Part shown: positions 1 through 7,300 of the stretch, piece after piece
How the letters are laid out: every line of letters begins with the position of its first letter
How positions within the stretch are numbered: position 1 is the stretch's first letter
Assembly (NCBI GenBank): GCA_019237355.1
Contig: JAFAHH010000246.1
Coordinates: forward strand, 1-9,133
From: Acetobacteraceae bacterium
GTDB taxonomy: Bacteria > Pseudomonadota > Alphaproteobacteria > Acetobacterales > Acetobacteraceae
Length of the DNA stretch: 9,133 nucleotides
Direction of reading: 5' to 3'
Program-made: the position numbers and the translations under genes
Notes under the pieces: model-generated
What the model was told of the DNA's origin: nothing
What the model saw: the letters and a program-made list of their open reading frames with translations, nothing else
Database searches by the model: none

Positions 1-58
1 ACGGATCGTTGTCCAAGCGATTCGATCCATGCGAAAATGGCTGTGCCGGAACGGTTCA

Positions 59-72
59 TTGATTTGGGTCAA
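59..72 (+). promoter_or_regulatory. FNR/FixK/Anr-type operator upstream of pfkB
   Basis: The sequence TTGATTTGGGTCAA reads as TTGAT-N4-GTCAA. It matches the Crp/FNR-superfamily consensus (TTGAT-N4-ATCAA for FNR; TTGAY-N4-RTCAA is tolerated by FixK, Anr and Dnr proteins) at every position allowed by the relaxed form. Its centre (65.5) lies 41.5 bases before the pfkB ATG at 107, which is the class II activator position if transcription starts at that ATG. A second box of the same kind precedes phaC, so a chance match is less likely. Which regulator binds (FNR, FixK or Dnr) cannot be told from the site alone. Confidence 0.75.
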
Positions 73-94
73 GAGCCTATGCGCAGGAACGGCG

Positions 95-100
95 TATGGT
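95..100 (+). promoter_or_regulatory. Predicted -10 element of the pfkB promoter
   Basis: The hexamer TATGGT lies 22 bases after the end of the FNR-type box at 59-72. In class II FNR-dependent promoters the operator replaces the -35 element and the -10 hexamer sits at about this distance. Counting on from the hexamer puts +1 at about 107, the A of the pfkB start codon. The match to TATAAT is moderate (TAT plus final T), so the call rests mainly on spacing. Confidence 0.5.
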
Positions 101-106
101 CCGCGC

Positions 107-1051
107 ATGATCACCTTGACACTCAACCCGGCCGTAGATGTTGCCACCGAGGCCGAGGCGGTACGGCCGACGCACAAGATACGAACCACGAATGAGCACT
201 ACGATCCGGGCGGCGGCGGAATCAATGTTGCACGAATCGTCCGCAAGCTTGGCGGCGAAGCCCTGGCGCTGGTGCTCTTAGGCGGCGTGAGCGGCGGCCT
301 GTTGGAGGCGCTACTCTTTGAGGCGGGGATTCCGTTTCGCAGCTTCCCGATTCGGGGCCGCAGCCGCATGAGCCTCACGGTGCACGAACGGCGGACCGGG
401 CTCGAATACCGCTTTGTTGCAGAAGGGCCAGAAATCCGGCAAGACGAATGGGAACCGGTTCTGGCAGCCCTCGACGAGTTCCCAGGTGACTGGCTGGTTG
501 CGAGCGGCAGCTTGCCCCGCGGCGTGCCGGCAGACCTATATGCCCAGATTGCGCGGCGGGCGGCCCGGCACGGCCAGCATGTCGTGCTCGATTGCGCTGG
601 CACGCCGTTGCGTGCTGCCCTCGGCTGCGGCTTGACCCTGATCAAGCCCAGCCTTAGGGAACTCGAAGATCTACTCGGGCGGGAGTTGCGCGATCCGGGC
701 ACGCAGGATGCCGAAGCGCTCGCCCTTGTGCACTCCGGCGCCGCGGAAATCGTAGCACTGACGTTGGGCGCCGAGGGTGCTATCATCGCAAGCAAGGCGG
801 GCGTATTTCACCTGCCCGCGCCAGCAGTGCCCGTGATCAGTTCCGTCGGCGCGGGCGATAGCTTCGTCGCTGGAATGACCTTGGGCCTGGCCCGGGGAGC
901 ATCATTGGAGGACGCCGCCGCCTGGGGTATCGCCGCCGGCAGCGCGACAGTATCCAGTTATGGCACGGCAGGCCTCACGCGGGAGAGCGTTGAGGCGCTA
1001 CGTGGGGCATTAATCAGCGACCGTATCAGCACTGCGCTGCGCCAATCATGA
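107..1051 (+). CDS. pfkB: 6-phosphofructokinase, PfkB type (ribokinase-family sugar kinase)
   Basis: A 314-residue PfkB/ribokinase-fold kinase, expected to phosphorylate fructose 6-phosphate to fructose 1,6-bisphosphate with ATP in the cytosol. The N-terminus (MITLTLNPAVD) matches family starts. The substrate-side motif DPGGGGINVAR (residues 33-43) has the four-glycine form of E. coli PfkB rather than the GGKGINVAR form usual in 1-phosphofructokinase FruK. SGSLPRGV lies at 133-140, and the anion-hole/catalytic-base motif VGAGDSF at 247-253 has D251 as the expected base. Length fits the family (about 310). The frame is open back to an ATG at 29, but that start would add 26 unrelated residues and place the FNR-type operator inside the gene. 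The ATG at 107 is preferred although no Shine-Dalgarno precedes it, because the promoter geometry predicts a leaderless message. A related kinase such as tagatose-6-phosphate or 1-phosphofructokinase is possible but less likely. Confidence 0.88.
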   Translation: MITLTLNPAVDVATEAEAVRPTHKIRTTNEHYDPGGGGINVARIVRKLGGEALALVLLGGVSGGLLEALLFEAGIPFRSFPIRGRSRMSLTVHERRTGLEYRFVAEGPEIRQDEWEPVLAALDEFPGDWLVASGSLPRGVPADLYAQIARRAARHGQHVVLDCAGTPLRAALGCGLTLIKPSLRELEDLLGRELRDPGTQDAEALALVHSGAAEIVALTLGAEGAIIASKAGVFHLPAPAVPVISSVGAGDSFVAGMTLGLARGASLEDAAAWGIAAGSATVSSYGTAGLTRESVEALRGALISDRISTALRQS

Positions 1052-1085
1052 GTGGCCGGACGTGTATCTTTCACTTTGCGCCGCG

Positions 1086-1099
1086 TTGACCTAAATCAA
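1086..1099 (+). promoter_or_regulatory. FNR/FixK/Anr-type operator upstream of phaC
   Basis: TTGACCTAAATCAA reads as TTGAC-N4-ATCAA, one base from the ideal FNR palindrome and a full match to the FixK/Anr-type consensus TTGAY-N4-RTCAA. It is centred at 1092.5, about 40.5 bases before the start site predicted from the -10-like hexamer at 1121-1126. That is the class II activator arrangement, so activation under low oxygen (or by NO/nitrite if the regulator is Dnr-like) is the simplest reading. Confidence 0.78.
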
Positions 1100-1120
1100 T
1101 CATATTTTCCCGCACGGTGG

Positions 1121-1126
1121 TATACG
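1121..1126 (+). promoter_or_regulatory. Predicted -10 element of the phaC promoter
   Basis: The hexamer TATACG begins 21 bases after the end of the FNR-type box, within one base of the spacing at pfkB. It shares TATA with the sigma-70 consensus. The predicted +1 is near 1133, giving a leader of about 80 nt before the phaC ATG. Confidence 0.5.
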
Positions 1127-1130
1127 GGCG

Positions 1131-1145
1131 GTCACTGCGAGTGAC
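1131..1145 (+). repeat. Perfect inverted repeat at the predicted phaC transcription start
   Basis: GTCACT-GCG-AGTGAC is a perfect 6-bp inverted repeat with a 3-base spacer that covers the predicted start of the phaC transcript. It could be a 5'-terminal RNA hairpin or the operator of a second DNA-binding regulator placed to block start-site access. A competing smaller pairing, AGTG with CACT (1140-1151), overlaps its right arm. Role unknown. Confidence 0.4.
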
Positions 1146-1163
1146 TGCACTCTACTGAACGAT

Positions 1164-1187
1164 TTCGAGAGAGCCTTGCTGCTCGAA
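1164..1187 (+). repeat. Inverted repeat in the phaC leader
   Basis: TTCGAG (1164-1169) pairs with CTCGAA (1182-1187) around a 12-base loop, giving a possible 6-bp hairpin in the middle of the phaC 5' leader. It ends 11 bases before the ribosome binding site and does not occlude it. It may be chance; no known riboswitch or thermometer class is recognised. Confidence 0.3.
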
Positions 1188-1198
1188 TAAGCTGTCGC

Positions 1199-1205
1199 GA
1201 GGGAG
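1199..1205 (+). promoter_or_regulatory. Ribosome binding site of phaC
   Basis: GAGGGAG ends 8 bases before the ATG at 1214. It supports that start over the later in-frame ATGs at 1238, 1307 and 1346, which lack a comparable site. Confidence 0.6.
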
Positions 1206-1213
1206 CCGTTGTC

Positions 1214-3190
1214 ATGGTGACTCCAGCTAGCAATGATATGGGATTGGTGGAGAAGAGCCTGGAGCACCCGGCGCAGCCGGCTGGGCACACGAGACCTGCG
1301 CGTGCAATGAGCGCAAAAGCCGCGGGCGAGAAGAGCTGGAGTGCGATGAGCCCGGGTGCAGCCCTGGTCCCCGATGCGGCGGCACGAGTCCGTTCGCTGG
1401 GTACCGAAGGGGCAGGTGCGCTCAGCGCCCCATCGACCTTACCGGAGGCCGAGCCCTGGTCGCCGGCTGATCACTATAGTTACAAAAGCATCGACCGGGC
1501 ATTCAAAGCGAATCTGGCAAGGCTGACCTTCGGCCTGAGCCCCGCTGTACTTGCCGACCAGGCCATGGACTGGCTCGTGCATCTGGCTGTCTCGCCCGGA
1601 AGGCAATTGCAGCTCGTCGAGAAATACTTTCGCGACATCACTCGCTTCGGCCTCTGTGCCGCACAAAGTGCCGCCAATCCGGCCACTCCGCCATGCATCA
1701 CCCCATTGCCACAAGACCGGCGATTTCGGGGAGAAGCCTGGCAGCAATGGCCGTACAACCTGATTTACCAATCTTTCCTGCTGACCGAGCAGTGGTGGCA
1801 CAACGCCACGACAGGAGTTGATGGTGTCTCGCAGCGCCATGAACGCAGCCTGCCGTTCACGGTTCGGCAATTTCTCGATGTTTTCTCCCCGTCCAACTTC
1901 GTTTGGACAAATCCTGAGGTTACCCAGGCGACAGTCACAACGGGCGGACGTAACCTCGCCGAAGGATTCCAGAACTTCATCGGGGACTGGCAGAGGGTGA
2001 TAACCGGCAAGCCACCTGTTGGCGCCGAGCAGTTCGTGGTTGGGCAGAACGTTGCGGTCACGCCCGGCAAAGTCGTGTTTCAAAACCGGCTCATTGAGCT
2101 CATCCAGTATTCGCCTGCGACAGATCAGGTCTATACCGAGCCTGTCCTCATCGTGCCCGCTTGGATCATGAAATACTACATTCTTGATCTTTCGCCGCAC
2201 AACTCACTCGTCAAATATCTCGTCGACCACGGCCACACGGTCTTCATGATCTCCTGGAGGAACCCGACGTCTGAGGATCGTGATCTGGGCATGGACGACT
2301 ATCGGCGGCTGGGGGTCATGGCGGCTTTGGACGCCGTCTCCGCGATCGTCCCTGAGCGGCGGATGCACGCTACCGGCTACTGCCTCGGTGGAACCGAGTT
2401 GCTCATCGCCGCCGCCGCCATGGCCCGCGACGGTGATGAACGCCTTGCCACAATGACTCTGTTCGCCGCCCAGGGCGACTTCACCGAGGCGGGCGAACTC
2501 ACCCTGTTCATCAATGAGAGTGAGATTGCTTACCTCGAGAACCTGATGTGGGATAGTGGCTATCTCGACACTTACCAGATGGCCGGTGCTTTTCAGATTC
2601 TCCGATCCAATGACCTGATCTGGTCCCGTGTCGTCCGCGAGTACCTGCTGGGCGGACGACAGCCTATGAACGACCTGATAGCATGGAACGCAGACGCCAC
2701 CCGCTTGCCGTACCGCATGCATTCCGAATATCTGCGCCGGTTGTTTCTCAGCAACGACTTGGCCGAGGGACGCTTTGAAGTCGAGGGGCGTCCGGTGTGG
2801 CTCACTGACGAGCAAGTCCCAAGCTTCGCGGTCGGCACAGTGGCCGACCACGTCGCCCCGTGGCGCTCCGTCTATAAGATCCATCTCATCCCCAACAACG
2901 AGCTCACTTTCGTACTGACCAGCGGCGGCCACAATACCGGCATCGTCAGCGAGCCGGGTCACCCCGGACGTTCTTATCAGGTCCGCACGCGACGGCCCAA
3001 CGAGCATTACATCGATCCAGAGACTTGGCAGATCGAAACGCCAGTCCGCCAGGGGTCCTGGTGGCCCGAATGGCAGTCCTGGCTCGCCCGGTATTCAACC
3101 GAGAAAGTGCCGCCACCGCCGATGGGCGCCCCCGAGAAGGGGTACGGGGCGCGCCGGGACGCTCCCGGCCTCTATGTCCGGCAACCCTGA
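1214..3190 (+). CDS. phaC: Class I poly(3-hydroxyalkanoate) synthase
   Basis: A 658-residue PHA (PHB) synthase, which polymerises (R)-3-hydroxyacyl-CoA into polyester at the surface of storage granules. The catalytic triad is visible. The nucleophile is C390 in the lipase-like box GYCLGG (388-393), the acid is D545 in VADHVAPW, and the base is H573 in SGGHNTG. The 28-residue Asp-His spacing equals that of Ralstonia eutropha PhaC. Family landmarks in order are QDRRFRGEAW (167-176), FSPSNFVWTNPEV (224-236), KYYILDLSPHNSLV (320-333), ISWRNP, SNDLIWS with the conserved Trp, the C-terminal GSWWPEW, and a final PGLYV. It is longer than Ralstonia PhaC (589 aa), mainly through an Ala/Ser/Pro/Gly-rich N-terminal stretch of about 80 residues before the conserved core begins at WSPADHYSYKSIDRAFKAN. 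No phaA, phaB or phasin gene is in the window. It has its own promoter and FNR-type box, so it need not be co-transcribed with pfkB. Confidence 0.93.
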   Translation: MVTPASNDMGLVEKSLEHPAQPAGHTRPARAMSAKAAGEKSWSAMSPGAALVPDAAARVRSLGTEGAGALSAPSTLPEAEPWSPADHYSYKSIDRAFKANLARLTFGLSPAVLADQAMDWLVHLAVSPGRQLQLVEKYFRDITRFGLCAAQSAANPATPPCITPLPQDRRFRGEAWQQWPYNLIYQSFLLTEQWWHNATTGVDGVSQRHERSLPFTVRQFLDVFSPSNFVWTNPEVTQATVTTGGRNLAEGFQNFIGDWQRVITGKPPVGAEQFVVGQNVAVTPGKVVFQNRLIELIQYSPATDQVYTEPVLIVPAWIMKYYILDLSPHNSLVKYLVDHGHTVFMISWRNPTSEDRDLGMDDYRRLGVMAALDAVSAIVPERRMHATGYCLGGTELLIAAAAMARDGDERLATMTLFAAQGDFTEAGELTLFINESEIAYLENLMWDSGYLDTYQMAGAFQILRSNDLIWSRVVREYLLGGRQPMNDLIAWNADATRLPYRMHSEYLRRLFLSNDLAEGRFEVEGRPVWLTDEQVPSFAVGTVADHVAPWRSVYKIHLIPNNELTFVLTSGGHNTGIVSEPGHPGRSYQVRTRRPNEHYIDPETWQIETPVRQGSWWPEWQSWLARYSTEKVPPPPMGAPEKGYGARRDAPGLYVRQP

Positions 3191-3249
3191 CGGCCCCGCA
3201 TTCCGTAATCTCTCGAAACCACACTATGGTGACGAGCATGTCCTCATGT

Positions 3250-3286
3250 TGCGATGTCGCATTGCGTCCCGGGTCTGAAGCGACCC
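3250..3286. terminator. Weak candidate hairpins between the convergent genes
   Basis: The 119-base convergent gap 3191-3309 holds two short perfect inverted repeats: TGCGA-TG-TCGCA (3250-3261) and GGGTC-TGAAGC-GACCC (3271-3286). Being symmetrical, they could act on transcripts from either side (phaC from the left, the redox operon from the right). Neither is followed by a T-run on either strand, so they are not textbook intrinsic terminators. Apart from these the gap shows nothing recognisable. Confidence 0.25.
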
Positions 3287-3309
3287 CGATCTGAGGCAGC
3301 GAAGCGCGA

Positions 3310-4317
3310 TCAGACCGCGTCAGGAACACGATAACCCTGCAACATCTGGATGTAATTGGCGCGTTCGAATGCGGTCGGATCCCGCAAGCGTTGCTGGCTC
3401 ATGCGCCCCCGAACCTCTTCTACGGAATCGATGTCGCGTGCGGCAAGCAAAGCCCAAAGGCCATCGAGCAGCGTCTTCATATGGCTGACGCCGTGCCGCA
3501 GCAAGGATGATGTCGTCATCACCACGTCGGCGCCGGCCAGCAAGTACTTGAATACCTCGTCCGCCGACTCGACCCCGGTGCTGGCGGCGAGCGCCGCCGG
3601 CACCCGTCCGTAAAGGATCGCAATCCATAGCAGGGGCAGCCGAATCTCGGCCGGCCTGCTGAGTTCGAGGTCCATCGATAGGCGGAGCGTCGCAATGTCG
3701 ATGTCGGGCTGGTAGAAGCGGTTGAACAACACCAAGGCATTGGCGCCCTCATCGGCGAGCGCGCGCGCCATCGCGCCGATCGCACTGAAATGCGGGCCGA
3801 TCTTGGCCGCGACGGGGATCGCTACGGATGCTTTCACCAGGCGGAGGATCTCCAGATAGCGCTGTTCGACATCGCGACCGGTCATCGAAAGATCAGCCGG
3901 AATGAAATAGATATTCAGCTCGATCGCATCGGCTCCCGCCTGCTCGAGCGCGGATGCATAGTCGGTCCAACCCTCCCGTGTGATGCCATTCAGGCTGGCA
4001 ATGACGGGGATGCCGACCGCCTCCTTGGCGCGGCGCACGATGTCGAGATAGCGCTCCGGCTCGAAACCATAGCTATCATAGGTGGGGAAATAACTCTGTG
4101 CCTCGGCGAACCCGCTCGCCGCCACCTCCTCCGTGCGGCGCTCGAATTCCCGCCGCTCCGCAACAATCTGTTCCTCGAAGATCGAAGGCAACACCACCGC
4201 AGCCGCGCCATAATCTTCTAGGGCGCGGAGCTTGCCGATGTCACTATTGAGCGGCGAGGCCGAGGCGATCAATGGATTTCGAAGCCGCAGCCCCATGTAG
4301 TCTGTTGTCAAATCCAT
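3310..4317 (-). CDS. Dihydroorotate dehydrogenase-like flavoprotein (PFOR-associated)
   Basis: A 335-residue TIM-barrel protein of the PyrD superfamily, expected to bind FMN. The N-terminus MDLTTDYMGLRLRNPLIASASPL and the VAAKIGPHF segment (K172, the flavin-contacting lysine of DHODs) are typical. So is the phosphate-binding end, STGVESADEVFKYLLAGADVV with SLLRHG (246-276). The catalytic loop departs from true DHODs: where class 1 enzymes have NLSCPN, this protein reads ELNIYFIPAD (133-142), so the base Cys is missing and no Ser stands in. The later orotate-contacting Asn-rich segment reads LFNRFYQ. Real orotate synthesis is therefore unlikely. It is the last gene of the apparent GltD-like/nifJ/DHOD-like operon, 56 nt after nifJ, with its own Shine-Dalgarno. 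Inference: an FMN oxidoreductase serving PFOR or the ferredoxin pool, substrate unknown. It should not be labelled pyrD. Confidence 0.85.
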   Translation of the reverse strand: MDLTTDYMGLRLRNPLIASASPLNSDIGKLRALEDYGAAAVVLPSIFEEQIVAERREFERRTEEVAASGFAEAQSYFPTYDSYGFEPERYLDIVRRAKEAVGIPVIASLNGITREGWTDYASALEQAGADAIELNIYFIPADLSMTGRDVEQRYLEILRLVKASVAIPVAAKIGPHFSAIGAMARALADEGANALVLFNRFYQPDIDIATLRLSMDLELSRPAEIRLPLLWIAILYGRVPAALAASTGVESADEVFKYLLAGADVVMTTSSLLRHGVSHMKTLLDGLWALLAARDIDSVEEVRGRMSQQRLRDPTAFERANYIQMLQGYRVPDAV

Positions 4318-4323
4318 CTACCG

Positions 4324-4330
4324 TCACCTT
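4324..4330 (-). promoter_or_regulatory. Ribosome binding site of the DHOD-like gene
   Basis: On the minus strand AAGGTGA lies 6 bases before the ATG at 4317. It closely matches the anti-Shine-Dalgarno complement and fixes the start. The same 56-nt gap contains a small palindrome CTTG-ATA-CAAG (4349-4359) of unclear meaning, and no FNR-type box or promoter was seen there. Confidence 0.65.
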
Positions 4331-4373
4331 CAGGAGCATTCATTCAAACTTGATACAAGCCGCAGCGGATGAT

Positions 4374-7300
4374 CTATCCGGCGGGATGGAAAGAATCACC
4401 ACTACGGCTCGCCAGTTCCTCATATTGCCGGTATTTCTCCGTCACGACCTGCTGCGCCTGCGCCAGCAGCGCTTCGGCCGCCTTCGGGTCTGTGTTGACG
4501 AGCGCCCGGTACCGCAGCTCGTTATAGGCGTATCGCTGCAACGGGATCGTCGGCCGCGGCGAGTCGAGGCGGAACGGCCTCTCCCCGATTCGGCGCATCG
4601 CCGGGTTGAATCGGAAGAGCGGCCAATAACCGCTCGCCGCCGCCAGACCCTGCTGCTTCATGCCGAATCGCAAATCGAAGCCATGGGCGATGCAATGGCT
4701 GTAGGCGAGGATCAGCGACGGACCGGGGTAGGCGTCGGCCTCGCGGAAGGCGAGCAAGGTGTGCTGCGGATTGGCGCCCATCGCCACCTGCGCGACATAG
4801 ACATTACCGTACGCAATCGCTTGCAGAGCGAGGTCCTTGCGTGCCACACGCTTACCCGCGGCGGCGAATTTCGCCACGGCGCCGAGCGGCGTCGCCTTGG
4901 AGGCCTGACCACCGGTGTTGGAATAGACCTCAGTATCGAGCACCAGCACGTTGACATCGCGAGCGCTCGCCAGCACGTGGTCGAGCCCGCCATAGCCAAT
5001 GTCGTAAGCCCAGCCGTCGCCGCCGACGACCCAGACGCTGCGCCGAACCAGGTGGTCGGCGACCGACAACAGATCCTGGGCGGCTTCGTCGTGCATCGTC
5101 AGGAGCTTCTGCTTCAGCGCTACTATGCGGGCGCGCTGGGCACGAAGTTCAGACTCGCGCTCCTGTGGGGCATCGAGGATCGCATGCACGAGGTCCTCAC
5201 CGACTTGGGGCGCGAGCTTGCGCAGCAGTGCCTGAGCCACCTCGAGATGCTTATCCGCGGCGAGACGGAAGCCCAGACCGAATTCGGCATTGTCCTCGAA
5301 CAGAGAATTGGACCAGGCCGGGCCCCTTCCGGCAGCGTCCTTCGTCCAGGGCGTCACCGGCAGATTGCCGCCATAGATGGATGAGCATCCGGTGGCATTG
5401 GCGATCTGCAACCGGTCGCCGAACAACTGCGACAAGAGCTTGAGGTAGGGTGTCTCGCCGCAGCCCGCGCAGGCGCCGGGGAACTCGAACAGCGGCTCAA
5501 GGAACTGCACGCCGCGCACATTGGCAAAGTCGATGCGGGCCCGATCGTTAACCGGCAGCGTTTCGAAGAACGCGATGTTGCTGCGCTCGCGTTCGAGGAT
5601 TGGCGCTTTGTTGGCAAGGTTGATCGCCTTCTTGCCAGGTTCGAGTGGACTATTGGCCGGACAGGCCTCGACACAGAGGCCACAGCCCGTGCAGTCTTCC
5701 AAATAGACTTGCAGAGAGAAGCGCACGCCGGGATTGCCGCGCGAATTGACCGGCGCGGACCTGAATCCGTCGGCCATGCCGTCGAGCCGATCCTCGTTGA
5801 AGTATTTGGACCTTATGACGCTGTGCGGGCAAACGAAACCGCACTGGCCACACTGGATGCAAAGATCCGGCTCCCAAACCGCGATCCTATCCGAGATATT
5901 GCGCTTCTCGAACGCAGTCGTTCCGGAGGGCCAGGTTCCATCCACGGGTAGCTGGCTGACGCGGATCTCGTCACCAAGGCCACACATCATCCTGGCGGTC
6001 ACTTCGCGTACGAATTGAGGTGCGTTCGCCGGCACGATCGGTGGGCGGTCGAACGTGCTCGTGGCCGCAGCCGGCACTTTTACCTCGAATAGATGCGCGA
6101 CCGTGTGGTCGACGGCTGCGAAGTTCTTGCGCACCACATCGGGACCCTTCTTCCCGTAAGTCTTCTCGATTGAGTGCTTTATACGCCCGATCGCCTCCTC
6201 TCGCGGCAGCACACCCGAAATGGCAAAGAAAGAGGTCTGCAGCACGGTATTGATCCGCTGGCCCATACCAGTATCACGCGCAACCTTGGACGCATCGATC
6301 ACGAAGAAGCGCAGATTCTTGTTCAGAATTTGCATCTGCACGGAGCGCGGCAGGTGGTCCCATATGGAGTCCGGCCCAAAAGGCGTATTTAGGAGGAAGG
6401 TGCCACCCTCGGCGGCGAGGCCCAATATATCCGTGCGGTCGAGAAAGCTCTCGTGATGGCACGCGACAAAATTGGCCGACTCCACCAAGTAAGGCGAGCG
6501 GATCGGCTGTTTTCCGAAGCGCAAATGCGAAATCGTCTGCGCACCCGACTTGTGCGAGTCGTAGACGAAATAGCCTTGCGCGTACATCGCCGGGTCTTCG
6601 GCAATGATCTTCACGCTGTTTTTGTTGGCGCCAACTGTGCCGTCCGCGCCTAGCCCGTAAAACAAAGCGCGCACAACATCATCGCGCTCGATCGAGAAAT
6701 TCGGGTCAACCTCGAGGCTGGTGCCCGAAACATCATCCTCGATTCCAACAGTGAAGCCGTGCTTCGGGTGAGGCCGCTTCAACTCGTCGAATACCGCCTT
6801 GGCTTGAGCGGGATTGAAATTCTTCGATCCGAGCCCATAACGTCCACCGATCGCGCGCGGCATGGCAGCACGCTTGCCGCTTGCCATTGCCTGCGCCAGT
6901 GTCGTGACGACGTCGAGATAGAGTGGCTCGCCGAGTGAGCCCGGCTCCTTCGTCTGCTCGAGCACGGCTATAGCGCGGCAAGAGTCCGGCAGCGCGGCAA
7001 GGAAATGCCCGGCCGAGAACGGCCGGTACAGCCGCACCTGCAGCACACCGACGCGCTCGCCTGATCGCCGCAGGAATGCCGCCGTCTCGCGGGCGGTCTC
7101 CGCACCCGAGCCCATAACCACGATGACGCGCTCGGCATCAGGCGGCCCCTCATACTCGAATAGCTTGTACGCTCGGCCAGTCAGCGCGGCAAAGCGGTCC
7201 ATGTTAGCCTGGACGATCGCCGGCACCCGAGCGTAGTAGGGGTTCACCGTCTCCCGTGCCTGGAAGTACGTGTCGGGATTGTGCGCCGTGCCGCGGATGA

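Noticed and set aside
29..106. N-terminal extension of pfkB from the ATG at 29
   Set aside because: The extra 26 residues do not resemble PfkB proteins, whose N-terminus matches MITLTLNPAVD, and the extension would run through the FNR-type box and the -10-like hexamer.
1439..3007. Long minus-strand reading frames (253 and 267 codons) opposite phaC
   Set aside because: They lie wholly antisense to a strongly supported PHA synthase, show no recognisable domains, and are the usual antisense open frames of GC-rich genes.
3225..3293. Possible 22-codon small gene in the convergent gap
   Set aside because: It has no ribosome binding site upstream of the ATG and no recognisable peptide, and it contains the inverted repeats of the gap.
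3310..4317. Annotation as pyrD, the pyrimidine-biosynthesis dihydroorotate dehydrogenase
   Set aside because: The catalytic Cys (or Ser) loop is absent and the gene sits in a PFOR operon rather than with pyrimidine genes.
4349..4359. CTTG-ATA-CAAG palindrome between nifJ and the DHOD-like gene as a regulatory site
   Set aside because: Four-base arms are expected often by chance, it does not fit the FNR consensus, and no promoter-like sequence accompanies it.
4272..5384. Plus-strand 370-codon reading frame opposite nifJ
   Set aside because: It overlaps the PFOR TPP-domain coding sequence, is rich in Arg with no known motif, and has no supported start. It is a codon-bias shadow.
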